This document shows, one piece after another, positions 10,505 to 23,103 of a stretch of 64,000 nt of DNA. This DNA is from Plenodomus lindquistii (lineage: Eukaryota > Ascomycota > Dothideomycetes > Pleosporales > Leptosphaeriaceae). The stretch spans positions 868,001-932,000 of the forward strand of contig JANUWI010000003.1 in the NCBI GenBank assembly GCA_025504975.1, read 5' to 3'. The stretch's first letter is position 1, and every line of letters begins with the position of its first letter. The notes below the pieces were generated by a model, which saw only the letters and a program-made list of their open reading frames with translations, ran no database searches and had not been told where the DNA came from. Position numbers and translations under genes: made by a program.

Positions 10505-12517
10505 GCGGTACAGTGGCGTCACGCCCACGACGCCCACGTCCGTCTTTTTCGCCGAGGTTTCCTGCTTTTGACTCGGAGAAAAGCGTGCATACTGCATACT
10601 GCATACTGCCTTGATTCGGGAAACCGTCGCGAGATTTCGACTCAACTCACTAACTCACTTGATAAAAACTTCGTTTCTAGCCGAAAAAAAAGACACACAC
10701 AGCAGTATGTACTATAGGTTCCTTCCGCGGACTACATACTTGTACGAACGAAAAAAACGGCCGGCCATGTGAGTGGTGGGGATAAAGTGGGAAAAACGGG
10801 CTGTGCTTGTTGCAGAGCTGGTGTTCGTTTTACCCGAGTAGATATGTAAGATATGCAAAGTTATTGGCCGTTACACCGCTTTCTGCAATTGTTGCCTGGG
10901 GGGTTGGGTCGTTGCTGGCATCGAACTTCGTGTATGAAATCGTGGGAATTTACTCACCCCGGCGATGGTGGTGCTGCGAGATCGACAATGCTGGGGACAA
11001 GAAGGGATTATATGATTTTTGTTCCCCACACTCCACTGTCGTGCGTCGTGGGAAAATTGCAAAAATGCGCCATGTCGACATCATCGAGCGGAGAGTAGAG
11101 TAGAGTAGAGTGTGTCTCTGAGTCGCTTGCTCGCTTGCTTAGTAGAGGAGTAGGCGGTAATACAACGGTGGAATAGTATGAGTAGAGTGGAAATTTGCGG
11201 TAAATGCCGATACAAACGCACTTTTGACTAATCTGTGACATTCACCCTCGCTCCTACTCGTTCCTACATACCGCAAAAAAAAAAAAAAAAAGTCAATGAC
11301 TCCTCCTTTCCTCTCAGACGTCTCTTCATACCCAACCCAGCCTACACCACAATACACAGCCCACCCTACCCTACCCTATTTAGCCAGCCCTCCTCTAAGC
11401 AAGCCACCTGGCAATTCATCACGCATACACGAGTGGCAAGTCGTCCGCGGGCATCGGGCATCGTGTTATCGATAGCGCACATATACACCGACGCCACGCC
11501 GTCTTACCGATTATCTAATTACCGCCTGAGTGCTTTCTGTTCGTGTTCCCGTGTACACTACCATACGCTGGCGGAGCGGCCGGAGTTTTTAGTGTATCTC
11601 CATCTCCACATGGCATTGCGACGGCTGTGTTGCCCCTGCATTTTCACGACTGTTTTTTTTTTACGAAAATAGATTGAGTATTCGCTAGCTGTGTGCGTTG
11701 CAACGGCGGCGTTTTGTAGGGTAGTGATTAGTTCGGGACCCTGGATTCGATGTTTGCTGGCTGGCTGGCTACTGGTTTGTTGGGTTCCTGGTGGAGTCAG
11801 CTACTATTCGGTTGCAAATCTTACTCTACAATGTGACTGAGCATGGGATTCTAGATTCACCGGGTAGATACTGTACGAGAAAGCGCAACTTCGCCTTTGC
11901 ATTTACGCACGGTAATGAGCCGTGTAAGATTATTGACATGGGTTTTGTTTGGGTCGAGAGAACGTAGGTGGCATTTTTGACTTTGGCATGCATTGGTACG
12001 TACCACGGTTTCTCTCGCAGCCTACACCTATACAGTGACATACACCGGACGCATGGTACCGACGCGGTAGTGTATAGTGTAGTGTACCATGGTCGAAACA
12101 CCAAACACTGCAGATTGTTTGACAGTGTGCAACGATAACGGATACATGAGGATTAAAAGGTATGCGATTGGATAAGCTGTGCATGCCGTCTATCTGAGGC
12201 GAAAGCTTGCATGCTCATCTGGGCAATGTTGCACCATGCGAGCGAGTATTCCAACACGGCTCTCTTCTGTGTTTGAACCCAATCCTCCGATAAGTCGTTA
12301 CGAAACTAACTTTTTCAAATATGTGAGATCAAAAAACCACCCAGGAAGGACCCTTTCCTATGCAATATGCGTGCGAAAACGTATGCCGCCGTCTGTCCAG
12401 CAGCACTAGCGATGTTAAAGGGCTGGTGACGAGGCATAAAGCCCGTGTACATGACAGCATCCAACCAAAAACGCTAGGACTAGGTAGATCGTATAAACTC
12501 GACTATGCAAAATTAAA
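9566..12517. other. Long intergenic region (about 2.9 kb) with simple repeats
   Basis: No gene that I can support. It contains an AAGC array near 10475-10502, a triplicated gcatact near 10585-10608, a gagta array near 11093-11110, a poly-A run near 11275-11291 and tggc repeats near 11757-11770. Short frames here have no family resemblance. It separates two minus-strand genes and could contain long UTRs or a noncoding transcript. Confidence 0.6.
10475..10502 (+). repeat. (AAGC)n microsatellite
   Basis: About seven tandem copies of caag, starting after gtcagcag and ending in cagcagcgg. Intergenic. Confidence 0.85.
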
Positions 12518-14126
12518 TCATCTGATGTCCAATTGAAACGGCTTGAACTTGCCGCCAATGGCATTGCATCGTGGACATCGCGGCGCTCTGCCTCGTGTAT
12601 GTTCGCTAACCAGCACATCGACACACTCCTGACACAAGCCGCATATGCACTCGGAGCAGGCGTAGCTGTCTCGTAATATTGATAACTTGCGACACGCGGC
12701 GCAATATATTTGCACTGGAAATGGGAAGCTGGGCGACGAATCCGACAGCCCTTGCGATGGCATGTGGAAGTTCTGACCGGATACAGCCGACTCAATGGAT
12801 GATTCAACAGAGGGGAATGGCTGCATCTCTGACATGTCTGGCGGTGGGGGCGTAAGTGTGTTTTGCAGCGGTGATGCTGTATAAGACTGGAGGTGTGAAG
12901 CGAAGAAAGGCGGTAGGGACGTCCTGTTGTTCATCATATGTGGCGAGTATTGGGGTGATTGTGGGACCTGCAACTGTCAGCACAACGAGAGTCACATGAA
13001 ATTGCCTGCTTACTGGTGTGAGATCTCGACTGTCTTCTTCGGTCGCTGAAGCTGCAGCATCAATGAGATCCTCCCATCGCTTGCCCATGAGCTGCGCTGC
13101 CGTGGAAGGCTCAGCCGAGAAGGCTTTCCTGTCATAGCTCATGCGCCGGCTGTGACCTCCAGATCGTTGTCGCTCGTGCTTTCCCCTACGCGCGTTTTGT
13201 CCTATGGAGGACTTGCGGGGCCTGTTCGGCTTGACGGAGCGGGGAGCTGGCGGGAGTGTGGAGGAGCGTTCAGGAGGGGACCGCGCGAGCGACGAGGGCA
13301 AGAGCTCGCGCTGTATTGAATTGGAGGTGTAGTATGGCTCTTCAGCGCCAATGTGCTGTTCCAAGGTGGTCGGGGCGAAGCGGGCGCGGGGCTTGTAGCC
13401 CTTGGAGTCATGATCGGATGCGGCATCCTGTTCACCACGTCTGTGTCAGCGCATGTCATGCAGGGCACCTGCAGGGCGACGGCGTACCGGGTCAGAGTCC
13501 CAGTCGAACTCGGCGCGGTGGTTGTGCAGCGACGCAAGGGCGGCGGCAGCGGTAGCCGCGGGTATGAGGGAGCCTCGGCGCAGCACATGGTCAGAGGTTC
13601 GGGGGTCGTTGGCGAAGTCGGTCTCGAAGAAGGTGTTGTGCTCGTCGCCCCCGTAGTCGTAGACCTGCGGCGGCGGGGCGGGCGCACTGGGACCGGGAGG
13701 GAGGGATGTTGGTGGTGGTGGGTCGGGGCGAGCTTGCGGCGGCGTTGATACCATCAACTGGAAGCTCTCCTGCAGGGACCGTTACTTGGGTTGTGACTGC
13801 AGCGCGTGACGGCGAGGCTTACCTCGGTGGCAGGGAGCTTGGATATGTAGTGCTCCGGGTGCGCTCTCCGAATGTGCTCCTGCATGGACCGGAACCGTTT
13901 TTCCTATCGCCCATGTCAGCCATGCCGCCGCGCGCTGGGAGCTTCATCCGATGACGTCGGACAGCTTGTGCAGGGCCGGGTGCAGACTTACACCTGTGCA
14001 GCGCTTGCGACAGGCCGAGTTGTCATGATTGCGCAGCGGACAGACGACGACATTGTTCTCATCCGAAACGGAGAAGGACGAAGTCAGGTTCGCCGCGCGG
14101 CTCTGGGATGGGGGCATGGCCAGCAT
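12518..14126 (-). CDS. Fungal protein with N-terminal C2H2-like finger and C-terminal RING-like zinc domain
   Basis: Five phase-consistent exons: 14126-13992, 13903-13823, 13769-13488, 13427-13014 and 12967-12518, giving 453 residues. The N-terminus starts MLAMPPSQSRAANL and contains a C2H2-like module spread over exons 1-2 (VVCPLR, CRKRCTGEKRF, MQEHIRRAHPEHY). Residues 73-160 continue with ESFQLMVSTPP and an Ala/Pro-rich stretch. A middle region is basic and Ser-rich. The C-terminus (about residues 385-453) has CxxC pairs (YCAACRKL, CSECICGLCQECV, CPRCNA), resembling a RING-type cross-brace. The combination looks like a conserved filamentous-fungal hypothetical family; a role in ubiquitin ligation or nucleic-acid binding is only inferred. 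Upstream it faces away from the metallo-beta-lactamase-like gene. Confidence 0.85.
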
Positions 14127-15162
14127 CGACGGCCCGGTGAAGCAAAAGGAACAACGGCAGGACGGGAGCTGCAGGAAGGGGCAGAGAAGCTTTGGCAGAG
14201 CTCCAGAAGCTGTGCACGAGGGCAATGCACCGGATTGGGAGCTTGGGACGGCACTATTGGGGGGTGTGGGAGCTCTACAGTCAGTGCCGTGACGGGGATG
14301 AGTGTGGTTGGCGGGGTGGGGTCTGAGAGAATGCGCGGGTGCGCGGGGCAGCAGGCCCAGGTGGCTGGTTCTACAATCTTTGGTCAGGTATTTTCAATCG
14401 AGCGTGGCGGCGTCGTTGTGTCGCGCGTGTGTAAAAGGCCCTCGCTACTGGGAGCGCCGTCTACCGTGAGGATGTGAAGAGCTGGGAGGGCTGCGGGAGC
14501 TGAGAGGCGACGGGCTCTGCGCAACGGCCCAATGGCGATGCAGGCATCAACATGACCTACTTGTACTCTGCTTCAGTCCGCAACCACTTGCAGTCGCTGG
14601 CCGCGATCAGCCCGCGCTCCGGGACTTGGCTTGTATGTCTGGGCGAAATTTTCACAGCGCTCTGCACAGCTACCAGCACTGCGTTGCTGCAAGCACCGAC
14701 ATGCACGAGTCGAAGCAAGTGCCTGTGACTGTCGCCCGGCTCTGGATTGCCGAGCACGACTAGCCTAGTCGTGATTGGTGGCAGCCTCAGCCACAGCGCT
14801 ACATGTGAAAAGCTGTCAGTCAGTCGACGAGGGAGACGGCGGCGATGGCTTCGCAGCACGAGGCCGATGATATATGCGCGCACACGCACAGCCGACTGGG
14901 AGGGTTTGTCGAGGAAAAGAAAAGGAAGCCATGTCCAAGGCTCGTTCTATATTGGTCCGCCGTCTCGTGTAAACCTTCTCTCCCCAACGTCTAATCTTAC
15001 CGTTCCGGTCAGCCCTCCCGCAATGTGGCGCCTGACAATCTTGAACGCTGCCGGCTGACGCTGTCACTGTCATCATCTCACTGTCCTCTCCAGCGGCCTG
15101 TTTCCCTCCCTTCATGTCTTCTGTGCGTGCATCGTTGCAGCACGCTGTGCGTAGCTTCTGCC
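14127..15162. promoter_or_regulatory. Divergent intergenic region
   Basis: About 1.04 kb between outward-facing start codons at 14126 and 15163. Frames in it begin at non-ATG codons or have no sensible composition. I see no gene; both promoters must lie here. Confidence 0.5.
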
Positions 15163-16242
15163 ATGTCCTTGTCCGTCAAGTCGCTCAACGGTGACACGTC
15201 CTTCTTGCTTGTCTTCAGTCCTCCCGTGGCTCCACTTTCCTCCCCCGGATTGTTCCCAGGCTCCTTTACCATTCTCTTGGACCCCTGGCTTGTAGGCCCC
15301 TCCATCATCTTAAACTCAATCTTCTCCATTTCGCAGCAGAAGCACCAGCCATGCATTCCACACCTGCGAGAGCTCCAACTCGAGCCTGATCTCGTCTTGA
15401 TCTCGCAGCACAAACCAGACCATTGCCATGAGGAAACGCTGCGCCAACTACCACCAGACTGCGAGTCCACTATTCTCGCCATACCGCCTGCCGCCAAGAA
15501 GATTCGATCGTGGAAGCACTTTCGACCCGAGCGTGTGCATGCCATCCCCAAGTATGTCGAGGGCAAGGGAAGTTCGGTGTACCGCATTGTTCTGCCACCG
15601 CCTACACCACGGGGAACGTGCGGAGAAGTGACAGTCACCTGGATGCCGGCCAAGAGAGACGTGTCTGGCGTACATCATGCTATCGGCATCACATATCGAC
15701 CTCCATGCACTGTGCTCTCGCAATTGAGTCCCAACCACTACGTCGACTTACCGTTGAGCCCACCGCCTTCCCCAGCGTCACCCATGACCATATCCGCAGC
15801 ATCACCCCGCACAATTGTACCGTCGCCAAACAATGACCGTGAAAAGACCTTGTCCGTCATCTACTCACCACATGGTGTTTCATACGACATCATCAAGCCA
15901 TATGCAACAAATCATCTGGTCTCGGAATCGGCCCTTCCACTGACAGCACTACTGCACTCTTTCGACTGCGTTGCGAATCCTTGGTGGTTAGGGGGCAATA
16001 TCTCACTTGGCTCTCCCGGAGGCCTGCAGGTTGCTCAAAATCTATATGCCAGAGCTTGGATCTCGGCTCATGACAGTGACAAGGACAATCGCGGTTGGGC
16101 TGTGAGCCGGACCCAGATTGCAAAGTCGGCTGTCGAAGAGATTGAGATGATGCTGGCAGACGGAAACACGCGCAAGAAGCTACGAAATACTGATGTGGTC
16201 AGCCTTGCTCCTGGTTGCGAGCACCGCATCAATCTGGGGTAA
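15163..16242 (+). CDS. Metallo-beta-lactamase-fold-like fungal protein, divergent active site
   Basis: A single-exon frame of 359 codons from ATG 15163; the frame is open further upstream but without an ATG. The N-terminus runs SLNGDTSFLLVFSPP then FTILLDPWLVGPSI, as in UlaG-like metallo-hydrolases. Next comes LVLISQHKPDHCHEETL at the place where the canonical HxHxDH zinc motif sits. Only the Asp-His pair is clearly kept and the first His is replaced by Ser, so zinc binding is doubtful or altered. Later parts (VIYSPHGVSYD, LLHSFDCVANPWWLGG) fit the two-sheet fold. No signal peptide or transmembrane helix is evident. Substrate unknown. It lies 1.39 kb upstream of the PI4P 5-kinase gene on the same strand. 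Confidence 0.8.
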   Translation: MSLSVKSLNGDTSFLLVFSPPVAPLSSPGLFPGSFTILLDPWLVGPSIILNSIFSISQQKHQPCIPHLRELQLEPDLVLISQHKPDHCHEETLRQLPPDCESTILAIPPAAKKIRSWKHFRPERVHAIPKYVEGKGSSVYRIVLPPPTPRGTCGEVTVTWMPAKRDVSGVHHAIGITYRPPCTVLSQLSPNHYVDLPLSPPPSPASPMTISAASPRTIVPSPNNDREKTLSVIYSPHGVSYDIIKPYATNHLVSESALPLTALLHSFDCVANPWWLGGNISLGSPGGLQVAQNLYARAWISAHDSDKDNRGWAVSRTQIAKSAVEEIEMMLADGNTRKKLRNTDVVSLAPGCEHRINLG

Positions 16243-17635
16243 ATCAATAGCTCACACTGCTTTGGATAAGACGGTTATGTCAAAGCTGTATTGCAGAGTA
16301 AAACACCACGACTACGGTTCGAGGGTGATGATTTGCCAGCCCTAGCATCTGCATGGGAAGAGGACGGTGGTGAAAGCTAAGAAGACCAGACTCGGGAAGA
16401 GCTAGCAGTAGCCGAGTAGCAAAGTCGAGGGGAGATATTAATGATTGGCTGCATCGAGTATATGTTGGGTGTATTGACACTTGAGTAGACGACTGATTGC
16501 AGTGGGCAGTAATTCTAGTAAGATGTCCTGGCGACCTATACGGTTGCATGAGGATACGAGACTCGTCGCTCGAGAGAAGAGCGAAATCGAGGCCAAGTAC
16601 AGATGCGGATACGGATTTAGCTGTTGCTCATCATATGATCTGGCGCGTGTGGAACATCGATAGCAGAATACGATAGCGCATTTCGGACGAAAGCTGAGCA
16701 GGGCGTTTCCCAGGGGACTGGAGCTGAAATTACTGTGTACTCTGTGCACTGCATACAGTACAAAGCATGGATTAGATATGACGGCATGTTGCAGACAATA
16801 GGGATGAAACATGATCCGACCGACGTCACGGCCATGTTGAACAGTTGCATTGTCTGGCAGGTGGGCCTGAAAATAGGCGCAAGGTTTAGAGGAGACAACT
16901 GGCGGTCAAGCCACAGATGACGAGCAGCCGGGCTTCTGGAAGGAGGGAGCGGTGCAGTCTGTGTGGCTTAGAGGCTGAAGTTTATAGGCCGTCACCTGTA
17001 GGATGACCTATTTCAGAGTCCAATTTCCTGGCTGTAATGGCGGCGCGTTCCCCTGTGCGACGTCTGAGAGCTGCCCTGCAGTGCACCGCGCGACGTGCAG
17101 TCACCAGTCACGGTCGCCGGGTGAGACGATCAGTAAATAGACGTGACGGTGCAATCAGCCCCCAAGAGCAGCTGTCGTGACTCTTGCAACTGGGCGCTCT
17201 GCATTGTCTGGCACAGACGGGCGCCAAGGCCCGTGGGTGCAAGCGCAAGACGGGATCTCGGATCAAGCGCTGACGAAGTTCAGAGGTCGTCGCTGATCGA
17301 GCAACATCCGCGCGCCGACTCCCCTTGGAGCAGCAAACACCACCTCCACCGCCCATTCTTGCGCACCACGCCCTCGCGCCTGTACTCGCACCAGCCCGCC
17401 CAACACCCAGGCTGCTGCTGCTCTTCTCCGCCGTCGCCCTCTCTTCCCCGCTCGCACCGCCGCCCCAAGCCTGCGCTGCCTGCGGTGCGCTACGCTACGC
17501 AGCCAGTCCCCCGGACGACGCCCAGCCCGACGCAGCCTGCGACTCCAGCCATCGGCCGCGCCCTCCCCAACGCTGGCTTCCCACGCTCCGCCGCCCACCC
17601 CTCCTCCCCACCGCTCGGGGAAGGCTGCCTCGTTG
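16243..17635. promoter_or_regulatory. Upstream region of the PI4P 5-kinase gene
   Basis: About 1.39 kb without a supported gene. The last 250 bases before the start codon are strongly pyrimidine-rich on the + strand, as in many fungal promoters and leaders. Nothing else recognised. Confidence 0.5.
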
Positions 17636-20576
17636 ATGAGCGTGACGGTCCATGAGTCTCGGATCATGTCCGCGTATGCCGACACCAACGACCTGTCCTC
17701 GTTCAACTTTGCGACCTCGCAGCCCACGCCTGCACCTGCACGCGAGAATAAAGAGAGCATCCCCAATGGCACCCCCCTCAAGATGAACGGCCACATGCCC
17801 AATGGCTCGCCGGGCCTGCAGTCGGTGCCGAACGGCCGGCCCGCGCAGCCAGCCAGCATCGACAAGCGCCTGTCACATGAAGAGGCTCCCTCGCGCCGCA
17901 GCAGAGGCGATCGCGGCGAGTCGGACGGTCACGCAAACTCGAGCGAGCCGCCGGCGAGGGACGACGGCTACTTTGCCTCCGTCTACAGCAGCGAGACGAC
18001 GGACCGCATGGGCACCACCCAGGTCAAGCTTGGCGGCCTCAATTCCTTCGACGGCACCGACGCCGCCCACCACGACTTTGTGCCTCACGTCGACTCCATG
18101 CCCAGCCCCGCCAGCCGCCAGCCCCCGCAGGCGCCATCAGGGGATGCAGCCAACTTGCAGGTGCCCACACAGCCGCACCGCGTCTCGTCTCCGCCGGCCT
18201 TCAATCACAATGCCCCGAGCCCATCACAGCACCCCTACCGTTTGCAGCAGCGTCACACTCTCGAGGTCCCCAAGCCCCCGACCTCGCGCCCTCACGACTC
18301 GCAAAACAGCACCGACGGCGTCATCAGCGCCAGTGGCCGATTTTCGCCGTCAACACCCCAACGTCGACGCGGCTCCATGAACCTGGTACGAAGAGGCACA
18401 CGGTCCATCAACTCGGACAACCACCGCGATGAGGTCACTCATGACGAGGACGCTGAACGCTGGGCAGAGCACATTCGGCAGAAGCGCGCAAGCAAGAGGA
18501 AGAGGAAGGAAGATGAGGATGAGGACCGCGTTGTGGTGGGAACCAAGGTCGACCAGCATCACGTCAATTGGGTCACAGCCTACAACATGTTGACTGGCAT
18601 CCGATTCACCGTTTCGAGAACCAACGCCAAAATGGACCGAGAGTTGACCGACGCCGACTTCGACGCGAAGCACAAGTTCTCGTTTGACATGTACGTGCCG
18701 GCCGGCTTTCCTTTCTTTGTGAAGCACCTTTTGGAGTTTAGTTTTGCATCGTCTGGCGAGCCTGTGCTCCTCCATTGTACGCACAATATTGACTCGAATA
18801 CAGAACTGGCAACGAGCTTACTCCTTCCGCCAAGTACGACTTCAAATTCAAGGACTATGCCCCTTGGGTCTTCCGCCACCTCCGATCTACCTTCAAGCTT
18901 GATCCTGCCGACTACCTCGTATCCCTCACAAGCAAGTACATCCTTTCCGAACTCGGCTCACCCGGCAAGAGTGGCAGCTTTTTCTATTTCTCCCGTGACT
19001 ACAAATACATCATCAAAACCATCCATCATGCCGAACATAAGTTTCTACGCAAAATACTCAAGGACTACTACAACCATGTCCAGGAAAACCCAAATACCCT
19101 TCTTTCTCAGTTTTACGGCCTGCATCGCGTAAAGATACCCTATGGACGCAAGATCCATTTCGTCGTCATGAACAACCTATTTCCACCGCATCGAGATATC
19201 CACCGCACCTTCGATTTGAAGGGTTCTACTATTGGGCGAGACTTTAAAGAAGAGAACCTAGAAGCGAACCCACGCGCAACACTCAAGGATCTCAACTGGC
19301 TACGGAGAGACCAGCATCTGGAAGTGGGCCCAACCAAGAAGAAGATGTTCATTGAACAAATGCAAAAAGACGTCAAGCTCCTTCAGCGACTACATATCAT
19401 GGATTACTCGCTACTGATTGGCATTCACGATCTCGAAAAGGGCAATGAGGAAAATCTACGAGACAAGACCCTCAAGGTCTTCTCGCCAGGAGGAGAAGAG
19501 ACACCAGACCCACAACCAAACCAGCTCCTGCGGACACCTTCAAAACTGGAGGCGTCACGCAAGGCCAGGGAACTAAGGCAGATGGTCAAAACCCAGAAGC
19601 CTGTTCCCATGGACCAGACATCGGATAAGATGCCAGACGAGCTGGAGGACGCTAAGCGGAATTTCTTCTTTTACTCTGACGACGGTGGCTTCCGAGCTAC
19701 CAAAGAAGATGATGCACCAGGAGACGAGATATACTACCTAGGCATCATTGATTGTCTCACACATGTAAGTTGTGTGCATGTCTGGTCATACGTTGACTGT
19801 ATACTAATGAGCGACAGTACTCCTTCATCAAGCGTATGGAGCATTTCTTCAAGGGTCTCACAAACACTGAATCCCAAATATCCGCCATACCTCCAGAACG
19901 CTACGGCGACCGCTTTGTCAAGTTCATCAGCGGCGTCACAAAAACCAACGAAGCCGCCGATCGCGAGAAGCGTGACAGGGCCGCACGTGCTGCGAGTGAT
20001 CCCCTTATCGATGGGATCAACTCGACCGCAGCACAGCGCTCAGCCACCGACCGCGTCATAGAAAAAGCCGAGCACCAAGCCGATCGCTCCCGCCAACGCG
20101 GCCGCACAGAAGAAACCGTCCCCTCTCGCGAACTCCGCGTGGTACGTAGTCCGTCCGCCGAACGAGGAGAGATTGGCACCACGCTCCCCGTCGTCGAAGA
20201 AGCAGCAGAGTCATCCAGCGTGGGCGGCCGCAGCAACTCTTCTGCACAAGACCATGCAAACACAACAGCGGACCTCCCACCACCACCGACGCCCACGAAA
20301 GACGCACATCTTAACCTTCCCCCACTCCAAATCAGATCAAGATCTTCCTCGAGGCAAAGAGACCCCTCGCATGGTCACCCACCGCCCACACCGCCCAAGG
20401 ACTCGGCAACCGCTAGTAGTGATGGGAGACCACCCACACCACCAAAAGACGAAGCATACACACACAGGCACTCTGGCCCACCCACACCACCCAAAGAACA
20501 GCGAGGCAGGAGTCCAGCACGGAACAAGGATTTACCCATGGCGCCCCCTCTCGAAACGACGATTCGCGTGGGTTAG
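17636..20576 (+). CDS. MSS4: Phosphatidylinositol-4-phosphate 5-kinase
   Basis: Three exons: 17636-18690, 18804-19764 and 19818-20576, all in phase, giving 924 residues. The start is the ATG at 17636. A disordered N-terminus precedes a basic stretch ([10 protein letters not shown]) and the PIPK catalytic domain from about residue 300 to 760. Landmarks are KHKFSFDITGNEL across intron 1, [58 protein letters not shown] across intron 2, and PPERYGDRF. The enzyme makes PI(4,5)P2 at the plasma membrane and supports actin organisation, endocytosis and cell wall signalling, so it links functionally to the MAPKKK at the left of the window. The tail carries four PPTPxK-type motifs after the kinase domain. 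Confidence 0.95.
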
Positions 20577-21732
20577 AAGCCCCAACCGCGGTCTTCCACA
20601 TCGCAGCAGTGTCCACGGGGTTACCGCCTGTCCCAACCGCTGTAGCAGCCAAGTCGTCGAGTCGAGTTGAGGCGTGTTTTCATCTCCTTTGTCTCCCTCC
20701 TCCCGCGCGTTCCTCATGTAACTCGTTCTTGTTCTTCTTCCTTTTTGTTCAGTCAGCGTAAACAACTGGATTGCATTATCCATTATCCATATCCATGCAA
20801 ATCTCATCTTATTACACATTATTCCCCTCGCTCCCTCCTGTTTGCAACTCTGCGATTGATTGCGTCGTCGTCGCTATATGCATGATACCATGAGCCAGTC
20901 AGCTAGCCCAGTCAGCCAGCCAGCCAGCCTTTTTTTGCGTCGATATACATCACCACCACCATACCACCATACCACAATGGGGTGGCTGCGGCGCTGGGAA
21001 ATTTGCTCTTGTTTTTTTGTTGGTTTCGACTTTGTTTTCCTTTTCTTTTGTAGTGAGGTCTTGTTTCTTTTTTTTTCTCTCTCTGTCTGTCTTCTTGGGG
21101 TTGGGGAGCGGAAGGAGTTGTGTAATCATGGAATCGGATCGGATCGGAATTGCTGGGGAATCTGGACTTGGAGGGGGGGGGGGAGGGAATATATTCTTTG
21201 CCTTTTTTTTTTTTTCCGAGTTTGAGGTTTGGATGGATGGGTGTATGTGTGATTGTGAGTGTGAGTGTGAGGGTTTGAAGAATTGTAGGGGTGGATGGAC
21301 GTGCTTTTGTTGTAGGATATCTTAATATCGAATGAGCTTGGACATGCGGAGGGAGGAGTCAGTCGTGTGGGCATGTATGGGAGGGAGCGAGGGAGCGAGG
21401 GGATGTGCAGTTAAGATCAGAGTGCCACCAATAAGAGTGACTGGACTGGGCCTTGAGGGCCTGGGTAGATAGATGGAATCGAATCAATTCAAAGGCATAC
21501 ATACATACATACATACATATATACATACATATCCAAGAACTGACTGACTGCTTCAACGTGAAAATCATATTTAGTTGATTGATTTGTTTGCATTACTCGG
21601 TTGGCTATGCTATATATTGCCCTTGTCCAGATCAAGAGCGCAAGCCCAGGGTCTATCATAGTGTACAAAAGCCACCTTCTTCCACTCCTTCTTCCTCCTG
21701 TCCCCCCCCTTTGCAAAAAGCGGAGACATGTT
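20577..21732. other. Intergenic region between convergent MSS4 and RPT3 homologs
   Basis: About 1.16 kb holding the 3' ends of two convergent genes. It has T-rich runs (21000-21090 and 21200-21220), a G-run at 21173-21183, gtgagt repeats near 21253-21270, and a CATA microsatellite. No gene is supported. Confidence 0.55.
21498..21532 (+). repeat. (CATA)n microsatellite
   Basis: About eight tetranucleotide copies of cata/tata in the 3' flank of the RPT3 homolog. Confidence 0.85.
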
Positions 21733-23103
21733 TTACTTGTAAAAGTCAAACTTGTCTGCCTCGGCCGCACCCTTGACCTGGCTCGTGTATGCCTCTTCCA
21801 AATCGCTCTGGATAATGTTATACCTGTTCTTGCGCACCGCCCTCAAACCAGCCTCCTGCATAATCGCCGCAATAATGGCACCGGATAGCGGGTCATTTCG
21901 CACAATCAAGCTGTCCAAATCTACCTCGGGCGACAAGCTCATCTTGCCCGCAATGGTGGAGAAGATAAGACGGCGCTCGCGGCGGTCTCGTAGCGAGGGA
22001 AACTCAATCTTTCTGTCAAGACGACCGGGTCGGAGGAGGGCAGGATCAAGGGTATCCGCACGGTTGGTGGCCATGATGACCTTGACGTTGGACGTTTGGT
22101 CAAAACCGTCCATCTGGTTGAGCAGCTCGAGGAGGATACGCTGAACTTCTCGATCGGCACCGGTCTGCGCGTCGAATCGCTTCGTCGCGATGGCATCGAT
22201 TTCGTCGATGAAGATGATGGAAGGCGAGTTCTCGCGTGCCATTCTAAAGACGTCACGCACCATGCGTGGGCCCTCGCCGAGGTACTTTTGCACAAACTCG
22301 GAGCCTACTACACGGATGAAGGATGCTGTTGTGCTGTTTGCGACAGCCTTGACCAACATGGTCTTTCCGGTACCAGGAGGACCGTACAGCAGGACACCAC
22401 GTGGTGGGTCAATACCAATCTGCTTGTAGAGATCGAAATGTGTGAGGGGCAGCTCGACAGCCTCGCGAATTTCCTGCTTCTGCATATCCAGACCACCGAC
22501 GTCGGCATAGGTTACATCGGGCTTCTCGTCCTGGCCGAGCATGGCAATGGAGGAGTCGGCCTCCGGGGGCAAGATGTCGACCAGAGCATTGGAGTGTCGG
22601 TGGAGGGCGACAGATGAGGAAGGCTTGAGAAGTTCGCGATCGAGGGTGGAAAGGATGCGGACAACGTAGTTTGAGCCGGTCGATGACTGTACGATACCAG
22701 TGCTGTCCATGTTAGCGTGGCGGTAGGCGTGTCGTGTATACAAGGCGGGCGTACTTCTGATCGATGGCCTCCATAAATTGCCCTATCACCAGCGGTACAC
22801 TCTGAATGCGCTTGATCTCTTCTTGTGCCCTCACCAGCTCTCGCTTCAGACTCCGCTGCTCGTCCTTGATGTACTCCTCCTGGAGGTGGATGTACCTGGG
22901 GCAAATTAGCCGCCCATCGCCGCCACCGACAGAGCAGCCATCACTCACTCTAGTTGCCGCTGCAGCTTCTTGAAGGTCGAGTAGTCATCGCTACCTTCTG
23001 TCGAGAAGCCTTCTAGTGTGTCGAAGTTTGGTATCGATGACGGGAGCTGCTTCTTGTGAGGCGGGACCGTGTTGGCCGGGTTCTCGACGGCTGCGTCAGC
23101 CAT
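21733..23103 (-). CDS. RPT3: 26S proteasome regulatory ATPase subunit Rpt3 (S6B)
   Basis: Three exons: 23103-22949, 22895-22755 and 22702-21733, phase-consistent, giving 421 residues, the usual size. An N-terminal coiled coil ([19 protein letters not shown]) precedes the OB-like segment and the AAA+ module. Walker A is GPPGTGKT, Walker B is IIFIDEIDA, and the second region of homology is [20 protein letters not shown]. The C-terminus FDFYK fits the HbYX-type tail that docks into the 20S alpha ring. Overall the sequence matches Rpt3 better than other Rpt paralogs. It unfolds and translocates ubiquitinated substrates as part of the hexameric base. It is divergent from the SWI1 homolog, 1.35 kb away. 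Confidence 0.96.

Noticed and set aside
11235..11672. A 145-codon + strand ORF in the large intergenic region
   Set aside because: It crosses a poly-A run, does not start at an ATG with family support, and has no recognisable domain or balanced composition.
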